In this document: piece by piece, positions 26,801 to 39,200 of the stretch
How positions within the stretch are numbered: position 1 is the first letter of the stretch
How the letters are laid out: every line of letters begins with the position of its first letter
NCBI GenBank assembly: GCA_003864495.1
Contig: ML133383.1
Location: forward strand, 7,858,880-7,922,879
Length of the DNA stretch: 64,000 nt
Source of the DNA: Nemopilema nomurai
Taxonomy: Eukaryota; Cnidaria; Scyphozoa; Rhizostomeae; Rhizostomatidae
Direction of reading: 5' to 3'
Program-made: the position numbers and the translations under genes
Notes under the pieces: model-generated
Databases searched by the model: none
Seen by the model: only the letters and a program-made list of their open reading frames with translations
Told to the model about the DNA's origin: nothing

Positions 26801-27954
26801 GATACGTGAAAATGGGTTGGACGAACGCGAGTCGAAGTTGTTGTTGTTCCACCACGTTTGGCAGGCAATGTGCATCCAATCATCCAATCATCGCTGCTGC
26901 TCAGTGGTCGCTCGTTCCAGTCTCCTTATCACACGCGGGCTGTATCGTATGTAAGATGATTGTTTGTGAATCTGACTTTTTTTTCAGAAACGAGGTCGCC
27001 AGAGAAAAGAAGCAACTAGTTAATCAGATTCGTAAAAAGTATTTAAAAAGTCTGAAGGCCGATGATACCAAAGGTCGACGAGATGTGGCAGTCTTGGAAA
27101 TACTGAAGGAAGCAGGTGCTGAAGGTTGAAATTCGACATTTTCCTGCGAAATATTTTGCATAGATGAATCTGGAGCTACCTCACTATTTATGGTAGAAGT
27201 AGAGTTCCCACTTGCTGCGTTGTTTAACCGCTATAGACAATCCGAGCAGTCATTGTCTTATTTAACGTTCAAAGAACACGGAGTCACAGCGAGAGAGAGG
27301 GCCGATGCGTTGTCTGCTTTGGACTGTCTACTGTAGTATTTATTCCGTTGTTGTAAGATTACACCACGCTGACAAAGGATATGTGAGGATGATGTAATGA
27401 TGATGTAATGGAGATGAAGGAATCTAGGTTGATGAGCGAGAGTAGCAATGTCTTTTGACGTGGTGTAGCATTGTAAAACTGAGTGAAAATGGAGAACACA
27501 ACAGTGTAAATGTTAACAATCTAACATAAAATTTAGTTAATGATTAATCATTACAAGGTGAGCCTGTTTGATTTCCAACGAGAAAGTCAATTTTGTTTCT
27601 GTTCTTCTTATGTACGTTTATTGACGAGAGAAGTTCTTTTTAGGATGTGGTCTTGCCCAGGGTAAGGAGGAAGGGAAAGAAGATCAACTGAAGGGACGGA
27701 CTGGTATCTCCCCCACCAGAGAGCCTCGGCAACCCTCGTCGGTTGTCTCAGAAAAGAGGATCAAGGAAATGGACGCTGTCACACGGCAGAAAATTGGCAC
27801 ACAACTTGTACCACGACACGTTTCAGTTCGTGGAAATAAGAAAGATTCGTCTCCAAACACTTCCATGTTTTCTTGCGAGTCAAACGGGACGTTTTACACA
27901 GAACTTCCTTCTACTTCCATTGCTACACCTTCCTCAGAAAAGGTTTTTAGATAG
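11867..27954 (+). CDS. CEP152: CEP152 / Asterless-like centriole duplication protein
   Basis: Coding exons with matching phases: 11867-11923, 12753-13650, 13886-14025, 14763-14963, 15356-15503, 16262-16353, 16921-17072, 17783-17978, 18739-18784, 19119-19183, 19506-19592, 20349-20392, 20699-20794, 21145-21235, 21924-22103, 22653-22787, 23426-23581, 24271-24582, 24882-25613, 26343-26479, 26988-27115, 27644-27954; about 1,470 residues (human about 1,650-1,710). CEP152 recruits PLK4 and CPAP to the centriole to start duplication (family knowledge). The acidic N-terminus EEFQEEDFEREKE / IKELLENELDEDDFF matches the vertebrate [20 protein letters not shown] segment that forms the PLK4-binding region. 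RDGMSLTLQHSQDSLQ matches KDGLTLSLRESQKLFQ. The rest is long coiled coil, ending with the conserved EMRQYYLETVRKIKEDV and NQIRKKYLKSL motifs. The first ATG exon was not found, and the 3' end of the exon at 21145 is uncertain (see separate note). Confidence 0.9.
12753..13650 (+). other. CEP152 large N-terminal exon (acidic, disordered)
   Basis: The 898-bp exon is the largest of the gene. It encodes an acidic start (ENELDEDDFFEDD), then about 200 residues rich in S, D, H and N without predicted order, then the beginning of the coiled coil (LRILYEARGKKIEHLQKEIE) that aligns with the vertebrate segment LQVLNKAKERQLENLIEKL. Family knowledge places the PLK4 cryptic polo-box binding acidic peptide in this N-terminal part. 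Donor GATAG|GTGAGT at 13651. Confidence 0.85.
14050..14271 (+). repeat. 30-bp tandem repeat carrying splice-acceptor-like motifs
   Basis: Unit about 30 bp (cattttcagtccattttctc plus ttacaatttt), over seven copies, lying 25 bp after the CEP152 donor at 14025/14026. TTTTCAG occurs at 30-bp intervals with CAG at 14066, 14096, 14126, 14156, 14186, 14216 and 14246. The actual downstream acceptor appears to be at 14762, since the exon there matches the family and keeps phase 0. Confidence 0.93.
18004..18250 (+). mobile_element. tRNA-derived SINE-like element
   Basis: A polymerase III-type internal promoter is visible: A-box-like TGACTCAGTGG at 18027-18037 and a perfect B box GGTTCGAGTCC at 18071-18081, about 33 bp apart. 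Between them CTGACTACGGA resembles the anticodon arm of arginine tRNA (ACG anticodon) as I remember it. The acceptor arm does not pair, so it is not a working tRNA. The A-box segment is directly duplicated (18004-18020 and 18023-18039). The 3' boundary is a guess. The element lies 26 bp after the CEP152 donor at 17978/17979. Confidence 0.6.
21145..21300 (+). other. CEP152 exon with uncertain 3' end
   Basis: The exon is entered in phase 2 and reads EEIKRLAGELLDVKDSYVSL... A donor CAG|GTCAGG at 21236 keeps phase 0 with the following exon at 21924. Yet the frame continues beyond it with coding-looking residues (RTECEAESALHLKEARIG) before the stop at about 21314. A longer form using a weak donor is possible; the text alone cannot decide. 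Confidence 0.5.
24062..24212 (+). repeat. Simple repeats (TTTA)n and (TTG)n in a CEP152 intron
   Basis: ttattta-type runs at about 24062-24092 are followed by ttgttgttgttg runs at about 24160-24212, partly interrupted. Ordinary microsatellites; they create spurious poly-threonine ORFs on the minus strand. Confidence 0.9.
27644..27954 (+). other. CEP152 terminal exon
   Basis: The acceptor TTTTTAG at 27637-27643 joins in phase 1 with the exon ending GCAG at 27115. The encoded tail (CGLAQGKEEGKEDQ..., about 103 residues) is polar and disordered and ends VFR, stop TAG at 27952-27954. If the donor at 27116 were skipped, translation would instead stop at 27129 after AGAEG. The spliced form is preferred because the 311-bp exon stays open and phases agree. 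No AATAAA was seen close by; one lies at 28701. Confidence 0.65.
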
Positions 27955-30269
27955 CGACTTAAAAGGGTTTTTAGATAGCCATTTGTTATTGTAAATGCTA
28001 TTTATTCTTCACCGATACATCAAATGAGAAAATCAGACATTTTAAATACGCCTCTTCGTCATGTAAAGTTTTGCACTGTGATGAACCTAGTTATCTACCA
28101 GTTGCGATAGGCCACAAGATCTTAAGAAGCAGCCCTTTTTCGAGTTGCAGCAAACAAACGAGTTGCCACATTTGACAGCATAGCGTCCAGTCCTGTACCG
28201 AAGTATACAATCTAAAAGACCTAGACCTTGTTAAGGACAAAATTAAACTTATGATCATAGCTAACCTAAATGGCTTCCAAAGAAAAAAATGTCTACTTGA
28301 GAATCGAGGGGATTTAATATTATGAATACAATCGTTTAAAAAGTATTTAGAAGCGTGTAATATTTACTGTACCGAATTCGTTTAAACTAATTTTGATTGA
28401 CTATGCACTCAAGTTGAGTATTTGCCGGTCTGCTTAATTTTATCTTCATATAACTGGAGTCAATTATTTACATATTTTGATAGTTGGTTCTATGAATACG
28501 ATGAAGTTATAGAAGTCGGATTTTTAGAGCTTCTCCTTGTAGAATACTCTCAACTAGACCGACCATAAACTTTCCTTCGAGTTTTTTGCTGCTTGAATAT
28601 GGAATATTAGCTCACCATCGTATTCGATAACAGTGCATAATAATAACACAGTTAGCTGAGCTTTCAAATTCTTTGCGATAATGAAGTTAGGGATAATGCT
28701 AATAAAAGTAGTGATATATTAGAGCAATCAAATGCCCTCTCCGAGTTGTCAGCTTTCTTATTCAAATACTACAGCCGCAAATTTTTTTATTTTCCCAGCT
28801 GGTTTACGACATATCTGCAACATTGCTTTTTAACCTCTCTGATTCTTGATGTAGCTGCAAATAATCCTTAAATGGAATGGTACTTTGATTGGCTTTGGAT
28901 TACGCTGGCGCACAAGGTTTGCATTTTTCCCGAACTTTCTCAGTTTAGTAGCACTCAGGCACCGCGAAGCGTTGAGAAAAGTGGGGGGGGGCTGAAACCA
29001 TTAAAAATAGGCTTTATTGGTAGTTTATTACTTAATATTTCGCATATTTTGCTAAAGCCCCCTCAGCCACCCCCCTGCTCCCCGGTGCCTGGCACTTATT
29101 TATGCCAAATCATTTACTTGCTGTGCCATGAAATTGGCAACTTTATCAATTTCGCGCATCGAGAAACGCAAAGGTTCAAACAGCGCCCTTTCGAACTTGC
29201 CTCTCTATCAGTGGAGTAAACATTAACCGTTGGAAACGAGGTGTTTTCAAAAGAACTTGTGCACGAGGCAACAACCACAACTTTCCTTTGTTTTGGCAGT
29301 TAGGTTTGGAGAGGTCCCAGTCAATTTATCCGAAAACTGGTGGAAGCTAAAGGTAATGCAACGTACAACTAATCGAAAATATACTCATTTTAAATACGTA
29401 CAGTAACTTATATAATTTAAACGAATTGTCTCGGTCGACCATGTTCACAAAGCATTTATAGCAACAACAACATACAACTTGATCTGATGATTAGAATCCT
29501 GGCTATATTTACAAATGATGCTTTTCTTGTTTGGAGTAGAATATATTACAAAAGTTCATCAAAATCAAGAGTTCTTTAGGAATATTGGTATTTAGAAGTA
29601 AAGAATTTATTTTTTGAAGTTGAAAGATGTTGTGGAATGACATGTCGACTTGTCAACAACTTAGTCATTCTGCGCAAAGGACTTTCGTCCAACGCATTTC
29701 TCATCATATAAGCTTTTAAAATATTTTAAAGCCATAATTCTAAAAAATCAAGAAAATTGACAATGCTCAGAATTGTGTGTCAAGTGCTTTATTGAGTAGT
29801 TTCCGCATAGTCTATCTCTGCCCCTCTCTCTATTAAGTGTTAGGGCTTATTGATGTGCAATGAAAATTAAGGAACTTTTAAGGAACTTTTGGTACTAAAA
29901 TCTGATGACCTGAGGTCTAGGAATAAGAAACTTTTGGAACTAGGCCTTGTGGTAGGTTCCTTATAAAAAAAAGCGTGTATTGCTGATTCAAATTATCTGT
30001 ACCTTGCCCTGCAAAAGCATTAGACAAGGTTCTCAAAGGATAGAAATTGCTGTCTATATCTGTTTAATCTAGATGTTTTCAAGTTAGCTACACCCAGCAA
30101 TACAAATATTAAGTATCGAAAATTAACCTGCAGAAAGTATCGAAAATTTGTTTAAACCAATGTAAGAACCTTGCATGGGTACTCCTAAAGATCCTGAAGA
30201 AAGCTCACAAGCCTTACAATGTTTTTTGTGCTTGAACAGCTTTGAACCAAGAAATTGTTCCATGCAAGA
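27955..30269. other. Intergenic / 5' region of the PHF10-like gene
   Basis: No recognised protein here. A possible small exon lies near 29302-29352, between ggcag and a GTAATG donor, open in one frame (VPVNLSENWWKLK). It cannot be tied to PHF10 by similarity. A C-rich/G-rich patch occurs at 28980-29095. The PHF10 promoter and 5' UTR are expected in this stretch. Confidence 0.35.
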
Positions 30270-33200
30270 ATGATCAAGAAGGTGGTGATGGAGAAACAAT
30301 CTCAAGCAACTATTGAAGACTATCAATGGCCATCATCGAAAGACGGAGATTTTTTCATTCTGAAAAGTCATGTGGTAGCCTACTTGGGTTCTCCTTCTGT
30401 TGATTTGGTGTCAGGTAAATTCAGAATTTAAAATCCTGTTTATGTACTTGTATATTTTTCATCTGTTAAGTGAACTACATTATTCATTATTCGTGGTAGC
30501 AAGCTTATTGATTTCAGTACAAATAATAGCTTCTGTGAGGAGGGAAATAAAAACTAGTATGTTAGAGTTCAGTAGACAAAGTATTCATCTTTTGTTGACT
30601 TCAGTCTCCTCTCCATTCTTCTGGGCTGATTTTTTTTACTTCTTCCCATTTGTTTTGATCTTTTGCATATTCTGTACTGCAGTTGTACTTTTAAAGATCT
30701 TTATTTAAGATAAGCAATGTTGTGCTTGGGTTTCCTATCCCCATTTTTCTTCTAGCCTTGGTGGGAGTCACAATTTTCTTAATTTTCATCCAACCTAGAA
30801 TTTTGAAAAAATTTATTTGAGTTTGATCATTTGTGATGCAGCATGAAGTTTGACATTTATGTAAACCTCCTAAAGAGAGCTCAAAATAGTTATTGCTCTG
30901 TATAGAAAGGACCTGCTATTTAGCTAGCATTTTCATAAAAAAGTTTAAGTCAAAGAAATCTGCTGCAGATTTCAACTTGTATTTAAGATTATCATAACCA
31001 TTAATTATTTTGAAATATATGGAAAGCTTTTAGATTGTCAAATGAAGTCATAAAAAATTGCCATTCCATTTTGATTGATCAAGAAATTTATGTCAATATA
31101 GGCCTAAAACATTGTTATTTGCAAAGGTCATTTTGGCATAAATTTGCATAATAGGAATCAAAGGAAGAGAAGTGTCCAATGAAGAAAAGACCTTTTTGCT
31201 ACAAAAAGGCTTTATCCTTGAAGATCAGTGTAAAGATGGTAAAAATCTTTCTTTTCTCTATTTGTAAACAAAAGATGCTTTTTGGTTTTTGTGCCATATC
31301 ATCTGTTGTGCCATGATATCAATTGGTCTATAGGATATTTTTTCTAAAAACACAGTTTTATTGTATGTATCATTTACCTATAAGATATGTTTGACAACAA
31401 GTAAACCTGATATGTTTTCAATAAATTCTACATAATTCTAAAGTAAAAAGTTATTTTAAATACATACAGGCCTTCCTGGAAATAAATTAGCACACGTGTG
31501 GCATTTCGCACTCCTAGATTGTGGTAGGAGTGCGATGGAGTGCTATTGGTACTTTTTCTTATTACTAAATATATTCAGTTGCATAATATATAGAGCCTTA
31601 AAAATTGAATGTTTCTCATTGATTTTCATTTACCGGTGGTTTTTTAAAATTTTGACCTTTCTACCGTTTATTTTTTTGTAAAGCGGTTTCTCATAAAAAG
31701 AGGAGAAAATGTAACAAAGTTTTGACTGTTCTTACAACACACAATTAACCATTAAAAATAGTTTTTGAAAAACATGTGCGTGTCAATGCCGATCTGTGAT
31801 AAAAACGTGGCACAATTTTCAGGAGCATCAAATTGGAAATTGCTTCAAAGTAGTCCAATAAAAATGTTTTCTGTTGTCTTTTCAAAAAGTAAGAATGAAC
31901 AGGAACTTGCCGCACTTCTGCGCACTTCATGTTTACAATGCTGAAATTTTGAAATTTCAAAACGTTGTGTAAAACTAGTCCCCGTGTTATGGTCATTTGG
32001 TCCTTGTTTTATTGTAAGCAATAATCGTCGCAACAGTCCTCCAAAATGACGTGCTGGCACTGCATAATGTTTTATTTGAACAAAGTAAACATCAAAAGCC
32101 TTACTGCCACCTTGTTAGTTCCCTGCGCTAATCAACATTTGCGTGCCACACGTCTGCCAACGATTCCGAGCCAATTTTTTTTAACTCATTGTCGGCGACA
32201 CATTGCATGCAGCCTTTCTATGGTTGCAGGTAAATGGAAACCAGGTTTAAAAAACAGACGAATAATTACAAAACAGGCGTGCGATTAAACACACTTCTCA
32301 GTGTGGGGAGGCGTGTACCAAGGTGTGCGAGTGCGATCGCACGCCTTTCCCGGGAAGACCTGACATACCTACACAACCTTGATCACAATTACTGACAGAC
32401 CAGTTAAAGCTAATTTTCACATATTTATTTAGAAATTGTATATATAATGGCATATTATTTGTTGAAGAGCATTTTATCTTTTGTCCTTACAGAGCTGTGA
32501 TGTCAATTTTTCACCAATGTTTGCCTTCTTGGCCAGACTTTCTTGGCCAGACTTTAGATTTGAAATATTATTTGAAAAGCAAAGTAGAATATTATTGGTT
32601 CAAAAGGTCTTGCAATTAGATCCTGTTCCTTACCAGTTTTAATGTTTTTTGATATTGATAATTTTTAAACATGGGACATTGCTTTGAAAGCTTTTCCCTA
32701 TGTAAGCAATTTTTACTTCTATGGTTAGACACTTTGTCTGTTCCATTGAGCATTCTAGCTAGAAATGTATCTACTATACTTCATGCATAAGAATATATGT
32801 GGAGAAATATCTTTTTCCCTTTAAAAAGTATTTTTTTTGTACAAAAAGAATCTTATTTTGTTTTGTTAGGTTTTTATTTTATATGTTCCTTTTCACAAGG
32901 AATCTGAATGTTCAAGGGTTGTGATTTTATCAAATTGAATACCTTAGATTTAATCACTTTCAAAAGTGATGAAGTTGTTGATCTTTTGGCTGAGAAGTAC
33001 CCAAGCAAATACCAGGTTTGCCTAACATAATTTTTTTTCTTTTCTCCCAGTGACAGCTTCTTCATTGTTCCTCTAGTAATCTAAAGAGCTTGTCTAAATA
33101 GCAAATTCTCTTAAAAGGGAACCCTACACAAACTTCCTTCTTTGTCCTGTTACTAACTGGTAATTGAGTGCCTTACATTTTTAACATCTTGCAATGACTA

Positions 33201-36200
33201 CTAAGTCGCAACATATACCTATTTCAGGGCTTTGATAAGCACCTTTATTTAAAGTCAGAAAAACAGTAGTTCTCAAAAATCTGAATTTAACTTTGCACTT
33301 ACAACTTTTTTCTATCCACTATAATTTAGTTTGTGATAATGTGATATTAACTTATTTCATTGTACTTGGTATACCCATTTTTCATTCTGGTTTCCAGGAG
33401 TATTTACAGCTGGCACACGAAAGAGACAGGAAGAAGATAATTGACGACCAGCACTCTCAAATGACGGCCAAAAATGCAAGTCGGGTGGCGTCTTACATTA
33501 AAAAAGCCATAAAGGATGCTGCTGAGTACAATCTACATTTGAATCAGGACAGAAAAGAAGAACGGTCCGCTTACTTTGATATGCAAACACAGGTTGGCAC
33601 ACTTCTTAGCTGATCTTTCATAAAATAATGTTTTATTTATGGTCATATTTATTCAAAGTTGCAGCTACGGTTTAAGATCGCGGCTTATAGCTTCAGGTTA
33701 ACCATAAAAAGGTAACCAGGTGCTAGAAACTTGCCACGAAATAGTCTTATTTTCCTGGTCATGTTTTTCCCTGGTCGTGGTATCTTTCATGGTCATTGGC
33801 GAGGCGCGCTTAGTACTCGTAAGGCGCGCTTTCGCAATCAATAAGCTCGCTCATTGCTCAGTGCGCGTTTAGCGAACGCAGGTGCGGATGCAACGAACAT
33901 GTTTGCTCAATGGAAGCCAGATAAACGATGTGAAACAGGAAGGCGAAGCGAATTGTACACTGGTATTCGTTTTAAAAATAAAAGCATAAGCAACCTGTTA
34001 TTGTTTTACATAGAGCTAAGATGTTGAGTGGGTAATGGAAATAATATTACAGATAGTATCTGGGATATTAATTCTTTTATAGATTAGGGTCAATAGTTTG
34101 GTTTTATACAGAGACTTGCATTGCCACCGAGGGAACAAATTGTACCTTGGCACATACAAGAAATCAGTTGCTACCTTATGCAAGTGATCTGAATTATGAT
34201 TAATCGTCACAAATATGCAAAAATATCGGAATATTATGCTTGATCCGGCATGATATCGACAACAGCTTGAGAAATGAATTATATACGAAAAAGCCCCACA
34301 CCAAAATTATGAGACCGGGCCTTGCATCCCAAAACTGCCCTAAGTTAAAATTACTTGATAAGCATTTGGTGCTGCTATCCATCAGTCAACAGAGAATGCA
34401 ACATTTTTTGTCTGGCATCGTCGAAAATCTTTCCTTGACTATATTAAATACAGATATTGAAAACCTTTTTTACATAACGTCAATATGCGTCCGCCAAAAG
34501 CTTTGTCTTCCTCTCGATACTTCGTCTCATGACACGTTCATGCTTTGAACTTTCTTGGCAGTGGTGCCGTGTTTGGTGCTGCATAGCTAGCCCGCCGAAA
34601 TATTGGTCTTCTTGCGAAGAAATTCTCTCGTTCACTAACGCTGCATATAATCGGACTTTCCTGTAACTCGTCTCCGTCCCATCTTATAATTATCATGTAG
34701 CTGCCAGGATTCAGAGGCACGAATGAAACCCCATACAGCCGGTCTCTCACCGTGTAGTGCTTTATCTTGCATCTGGAAGGTCCAAGTACGTTTATCTTGA
34801 GCAAGGACAAGTCTTCATTCGATGTTGCAAAGTGAAACTCGACAGGCTTTCCGACTACAAGTTTTCTTGAGCTATCGTATATAAGGTAGACAGGAGTTTT
34901 CTTCACAACAGCAGATGTATGGTTTTGAAGTGAATTTGCCATTGCAGTAACCGACTGGACATCAAACGGTTCGCCCCAGAGTCAAGAGCGTAATCGGCTT
35001 CATAGGGATATCGATATTAACACTTGTAAACCTTTATCTTATCATGGGAATCAGATCAGAAGCTGATCATTCTTTCTCGCGATCCCTGGCAAACAATGCC
35101 CCATGACCATAAAGAGGTGTTTTATCCTTAGATTGTTCACAGTTGGCTAGTTTGCTTGCGTAGCAGCTTTCCATATCTTACAGACTTGCGTGTGACTGTT
35201 TTCACCACCTTGTCTACAAGATGTCTTCGACTAGCCTCAGTTTTTCTGCATTAGGACACTTTTTACTGATCTTCCGCACCAGTTGTTGGATATAGTGACA
35301 TCTTTTCATGATTTGATTAAAAATCAAACGTGCTAGTCACATCTGTTTATTTTTAAAAAACGATTTAGAGAGAGCTATATTTTTTGCTTGTCATTAATTT
35401 CAATTGAAGTATGTGCGACCTTGAAGCAGTGTAAAAACTGTTCTTAAACTGTTCGGTATAAGAGTATTTACCAAGGAGTTGTAGCTTTTAGGATGACCCG
35501 TTAGGACCCTTGGCCTTTTAGAGAAAAGGCTCTATGTTATTCTGAAATATCTGCCTTTTGGCCTGTAGTATGTTTCGGTAGATATGCAATGAATGTGCTA
35601 ATCTTTTGATGGAGGCTACTTTACGAGCGCCTCGCTATTTTGTGTAAGGATGCTACTAAAACGCAGCCTCTCATCTCTGTCTGTTACTTTTGTGGATGGT
35701 CGCTGTAAATTCAAGTGGCCCCCTGCACAAATTTAAACTCATTAGTAATCACCTGCATGTAATTAGAGAGTTGCGTGTTTTGCACAACTGACCTTGTTTG
35801 CGTTACACGCTTGTTTTCGCTGTTTTAGATCATCCAAGTGCCACGAAAAGCGCAGGATATTGTGAAGCTTGAAAAGGGGCAGCGTAATTTGTACCCGGTT
35901 TCACTCATGCCTGGACAATTTCAAGACTACTTCAAAGCGTACGTACAAAGACATTTAACTCTTTTCTATTTTTCGCCCCGTTTTAGGCACATGTTGCTAA
36001 ATACCATACGTAAATGCTCAATATTTTTGTATCAACTACTCAGGGGAGGTATTTTTTGGAAGAGACAACTTTGACACCAGCTGTCGTTTGAAATACAGTC
36101 AGTAATCAACTTTTCATTTTAAATTCACAAAGAAGAGTTATAAGGTGTAGGGAATTCAAGATTTTCCATGCGCTCTTCACACTTGGGTTTTTGTATCTGG

Positions 36201-39200
36201 AGTTGCAAAAGTGCGTGCATCTGACTTTAAGGTCAAGAGGTCACTCTTTACACCGAGGCACGAATTTCTCAATAAATTGGAAACTGATTTGAGTTGCATA
36301 CCAAAGGACAGAATATTTAGGCCCCTTTTTTACACGGTTACTGATCAATCCTAATACGGTTGCCAGAGCCACAGAGCAAGTTAGAAAAGAGAGCAAGATT
36401 GATTATCACGACTCTGAATCTTCTTGCTACAAGGATCAAAAGTGATATGGCGAACCGTATCAGTTTTGCTACGGATGGCTAGGAGTGATGTAAACAGAAT
36501 CCGTAGTGATGTAAAGTGATGGCTAGGAGTGATGTAAAGTGATGGCTAGGAGTGATGTAAAGTGATGGCTAGGAGTGATGTAAAGTGATGGCTAGGAGTG
36601 ATGTAAAGTGATGGCTAGGAGTGATGTAAACGGAATCCGTAGTGATGTAAAGTGATGGCTAGGAGTGATGTAAACGGAATCCGTAGTGATGTAAAGTGAT
36701 GGCTAGGAGTGATGTAAACAGAATCCGTAGTGATGTAAAGTGATGGCTAGGAGTGATGTAAACGGAATCCGTAGTGATGTAAAGTGATGGCTAGTAGTGA
36801 TGTAAACGGAATCCGTAGTGATGTAAAGTGATGGCTAGGAGTGATGTAAACGGAATCCGTAGTGATGTAAAGTGATGGCTAGGAGTGATGTAAACGGAAT
36901 CCGTAGTGATGTAAAGTGATGGCTAGGAGTGATGTAAAGTGATGGCTAGAAGTGATGTAAAGTGATGGCTAGGAGTGATGTAAACGGAATCCGTAGTGAT
37001 GTAAAGTGATGGCTAGGAGTGATGTAAACGGAAGGCCAATCCTTTTTGGATTAAAAAGTGATTCGTAGCAGTGTGAACATAGAGTAGTTGCTCCAAATGG
37101 AATAAAAAAATCCCTTCGCCGTGGTAATAATGAACATTTCTTGTGATTTATTTAGTGCCAAAACGGGGTTGATTTTAGTAGGCCTCAACAAAAAAATATT
37201 TGTCTTATAAAAGCCTCTTTGTAGATTTTAGCAATTGTTTATGACAGTGCAAATGGAATCCATTGTGGATTGGAAACCATTGTTTCTGTCATCTTCATGT
37301 ACCATTCTTTCTTTCTCGGTTTTGTGATTGTCGGTGGCAATGGTTCTCCAGTTACCTTTTATTAGTCATTAACTACTATGGAAATCATTTGAATCAGTTA
37401 TTAACAATTGATAAAGTATGTCACCAATTTGCATTGCACGAATAGAGAATCAGTGTCTTCCATGAGACCTTCTGATACAGATCTGAGCTTTGCACAAATG
37501 CCACCATCGATGTTACTTTAGCTTACGATTTTAGACAACTCTCCTCTTTATGTTGGCGAAACCCTTGTAATTTAATTCCTAAATTTAGCTGTTTACGATT
37601 ATGTATGTTTTATGTGCATGCACCGAAACATGCACCCCCCAGTAAAATGATTCTTTAGTCGCATGTGTAGTCCCTTCCTTGTTATACTTGGGCTCCTAGT
37701 CTCTTACGGACACCTCCTCCTTTCACCACCAAGTTTTTTACGATATTTTGATCAACAGTCTAGGCGATTTTGATCAAATGACCTAGACAACTTTATTTTT
37801 AAACCATCAAATCAACAAGTCTAAGATGCATATATCTAGCCTTCGTTGAATATTTTGAGCCCCTTGATGAATGTATGTGTCACTGCTATTCAGATATTCG
37901 CCGGATGAGCTGCGATCGTTACCGCTTTCGACTGTGACAGCACAATGGTCTTCCGGTAGAGACAACCCAATGCACCCTGACCGCGACTATAGCCAAAACG
38001 CAAGTATTTTATTCTGGGACATATCTGCTCTGGTTGCATCCCGAATGTTTTGATTTCCACGTAATAAATCAAACTGATTGTGTCCCATTCTGCTTAAAAG
38101 GAAATAATTTTACCATAAGAGCTTAAGTAAAACTCTACTTGATTTCCATTGATTTCCTACTGAAAATAAGTGCAAAATTTGGTCATAATTGTAGAATATG
38201 GAATGTATGGAATGATGTTTGTCTGATGTTTTGAAGTGCAGAAAAAAGAGAGGAAACTTAGCAAGATTTATCAAGCTAATACTCATGCGTGTTGGAGCGA
38301 AGATATTTTCGTCTTACACCTGGGAATTTTCACCACGGCTTTTTCACCGAACATTGTCACTGTGACAAGTGGCTTTTTGAATTATGACATTTTGTAACAC
38401 AGAAGTTCAATTGAAATTTATATGAACCATCGTTTTAATGCCGGCTTGCGCACCCAACCACAATTAATGATAAATCACCAGTGCTTATGTGCCAGTCAAA
38501 TGTTTGTAGAACTCTGACTCCAACACTCAAAGTAGCAGTGATGATGATGGGGCGTCGTCTGAGGATGGTGCAAACTCGGATTCAGATCCACCACCAGCTA
38601 AAAGGTCCCTAAGAGAGAAAACCAGCAATGGCACTCCTAGGCACAGAAATAAGGTATATCATGCAATTTTGTCGCTGTAAGAATATTCTCTAGAAGAGCT
38701 ATTTCATATCTTAATAAAGTGACTCCTTTATTTTGACTTAAAACGCCTACTAAAATTTAATGACTGACTAGTGAGGGCATTTTCGTCGTTTTATCAATTC
38801 TTAGGCTACCTTAGCGTGGCTGAAAAGCTAGTAAATTCAGTCTATCCGCAATCATTAACAGAAGGTGCATTATTGTTTAATGGCGTATTCTGAATGAATC
38901 ATCAGTTAACTTTCGGCAGTCTTCGTACCAAAGTGAATACTGATGGTGTTTCCACTAACTATTCTTTCTCTCTTCATTACTCAGTTGGTTGTTATTCAAA
39001 GTTGCTATTCAGCGCATGTTTAATTAAAAATTGTGTTGTACGGAAGCTGTAATTCAAAATTGTGTTGTGCGGAAACTGTAATTCAAAGTGTTAGTGCAAG
39101 AACAGGTTGTTTGTCTCAAAACTGCTTGTCTGCGATCAAATTACTTGCTCCCATGACAACTTGCTGCGTGCTGATAAATTTGCTTTCTGCTTTATTTCTT

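Noticed and set aside
26622..27129. 155-residue ORF running into the CEP152 exon at 26988
   Set aside because: The upstream part is intron read-through; the acceptor TTTTTTTTCAG at 26987 and phase 2 entry define the true exon start.
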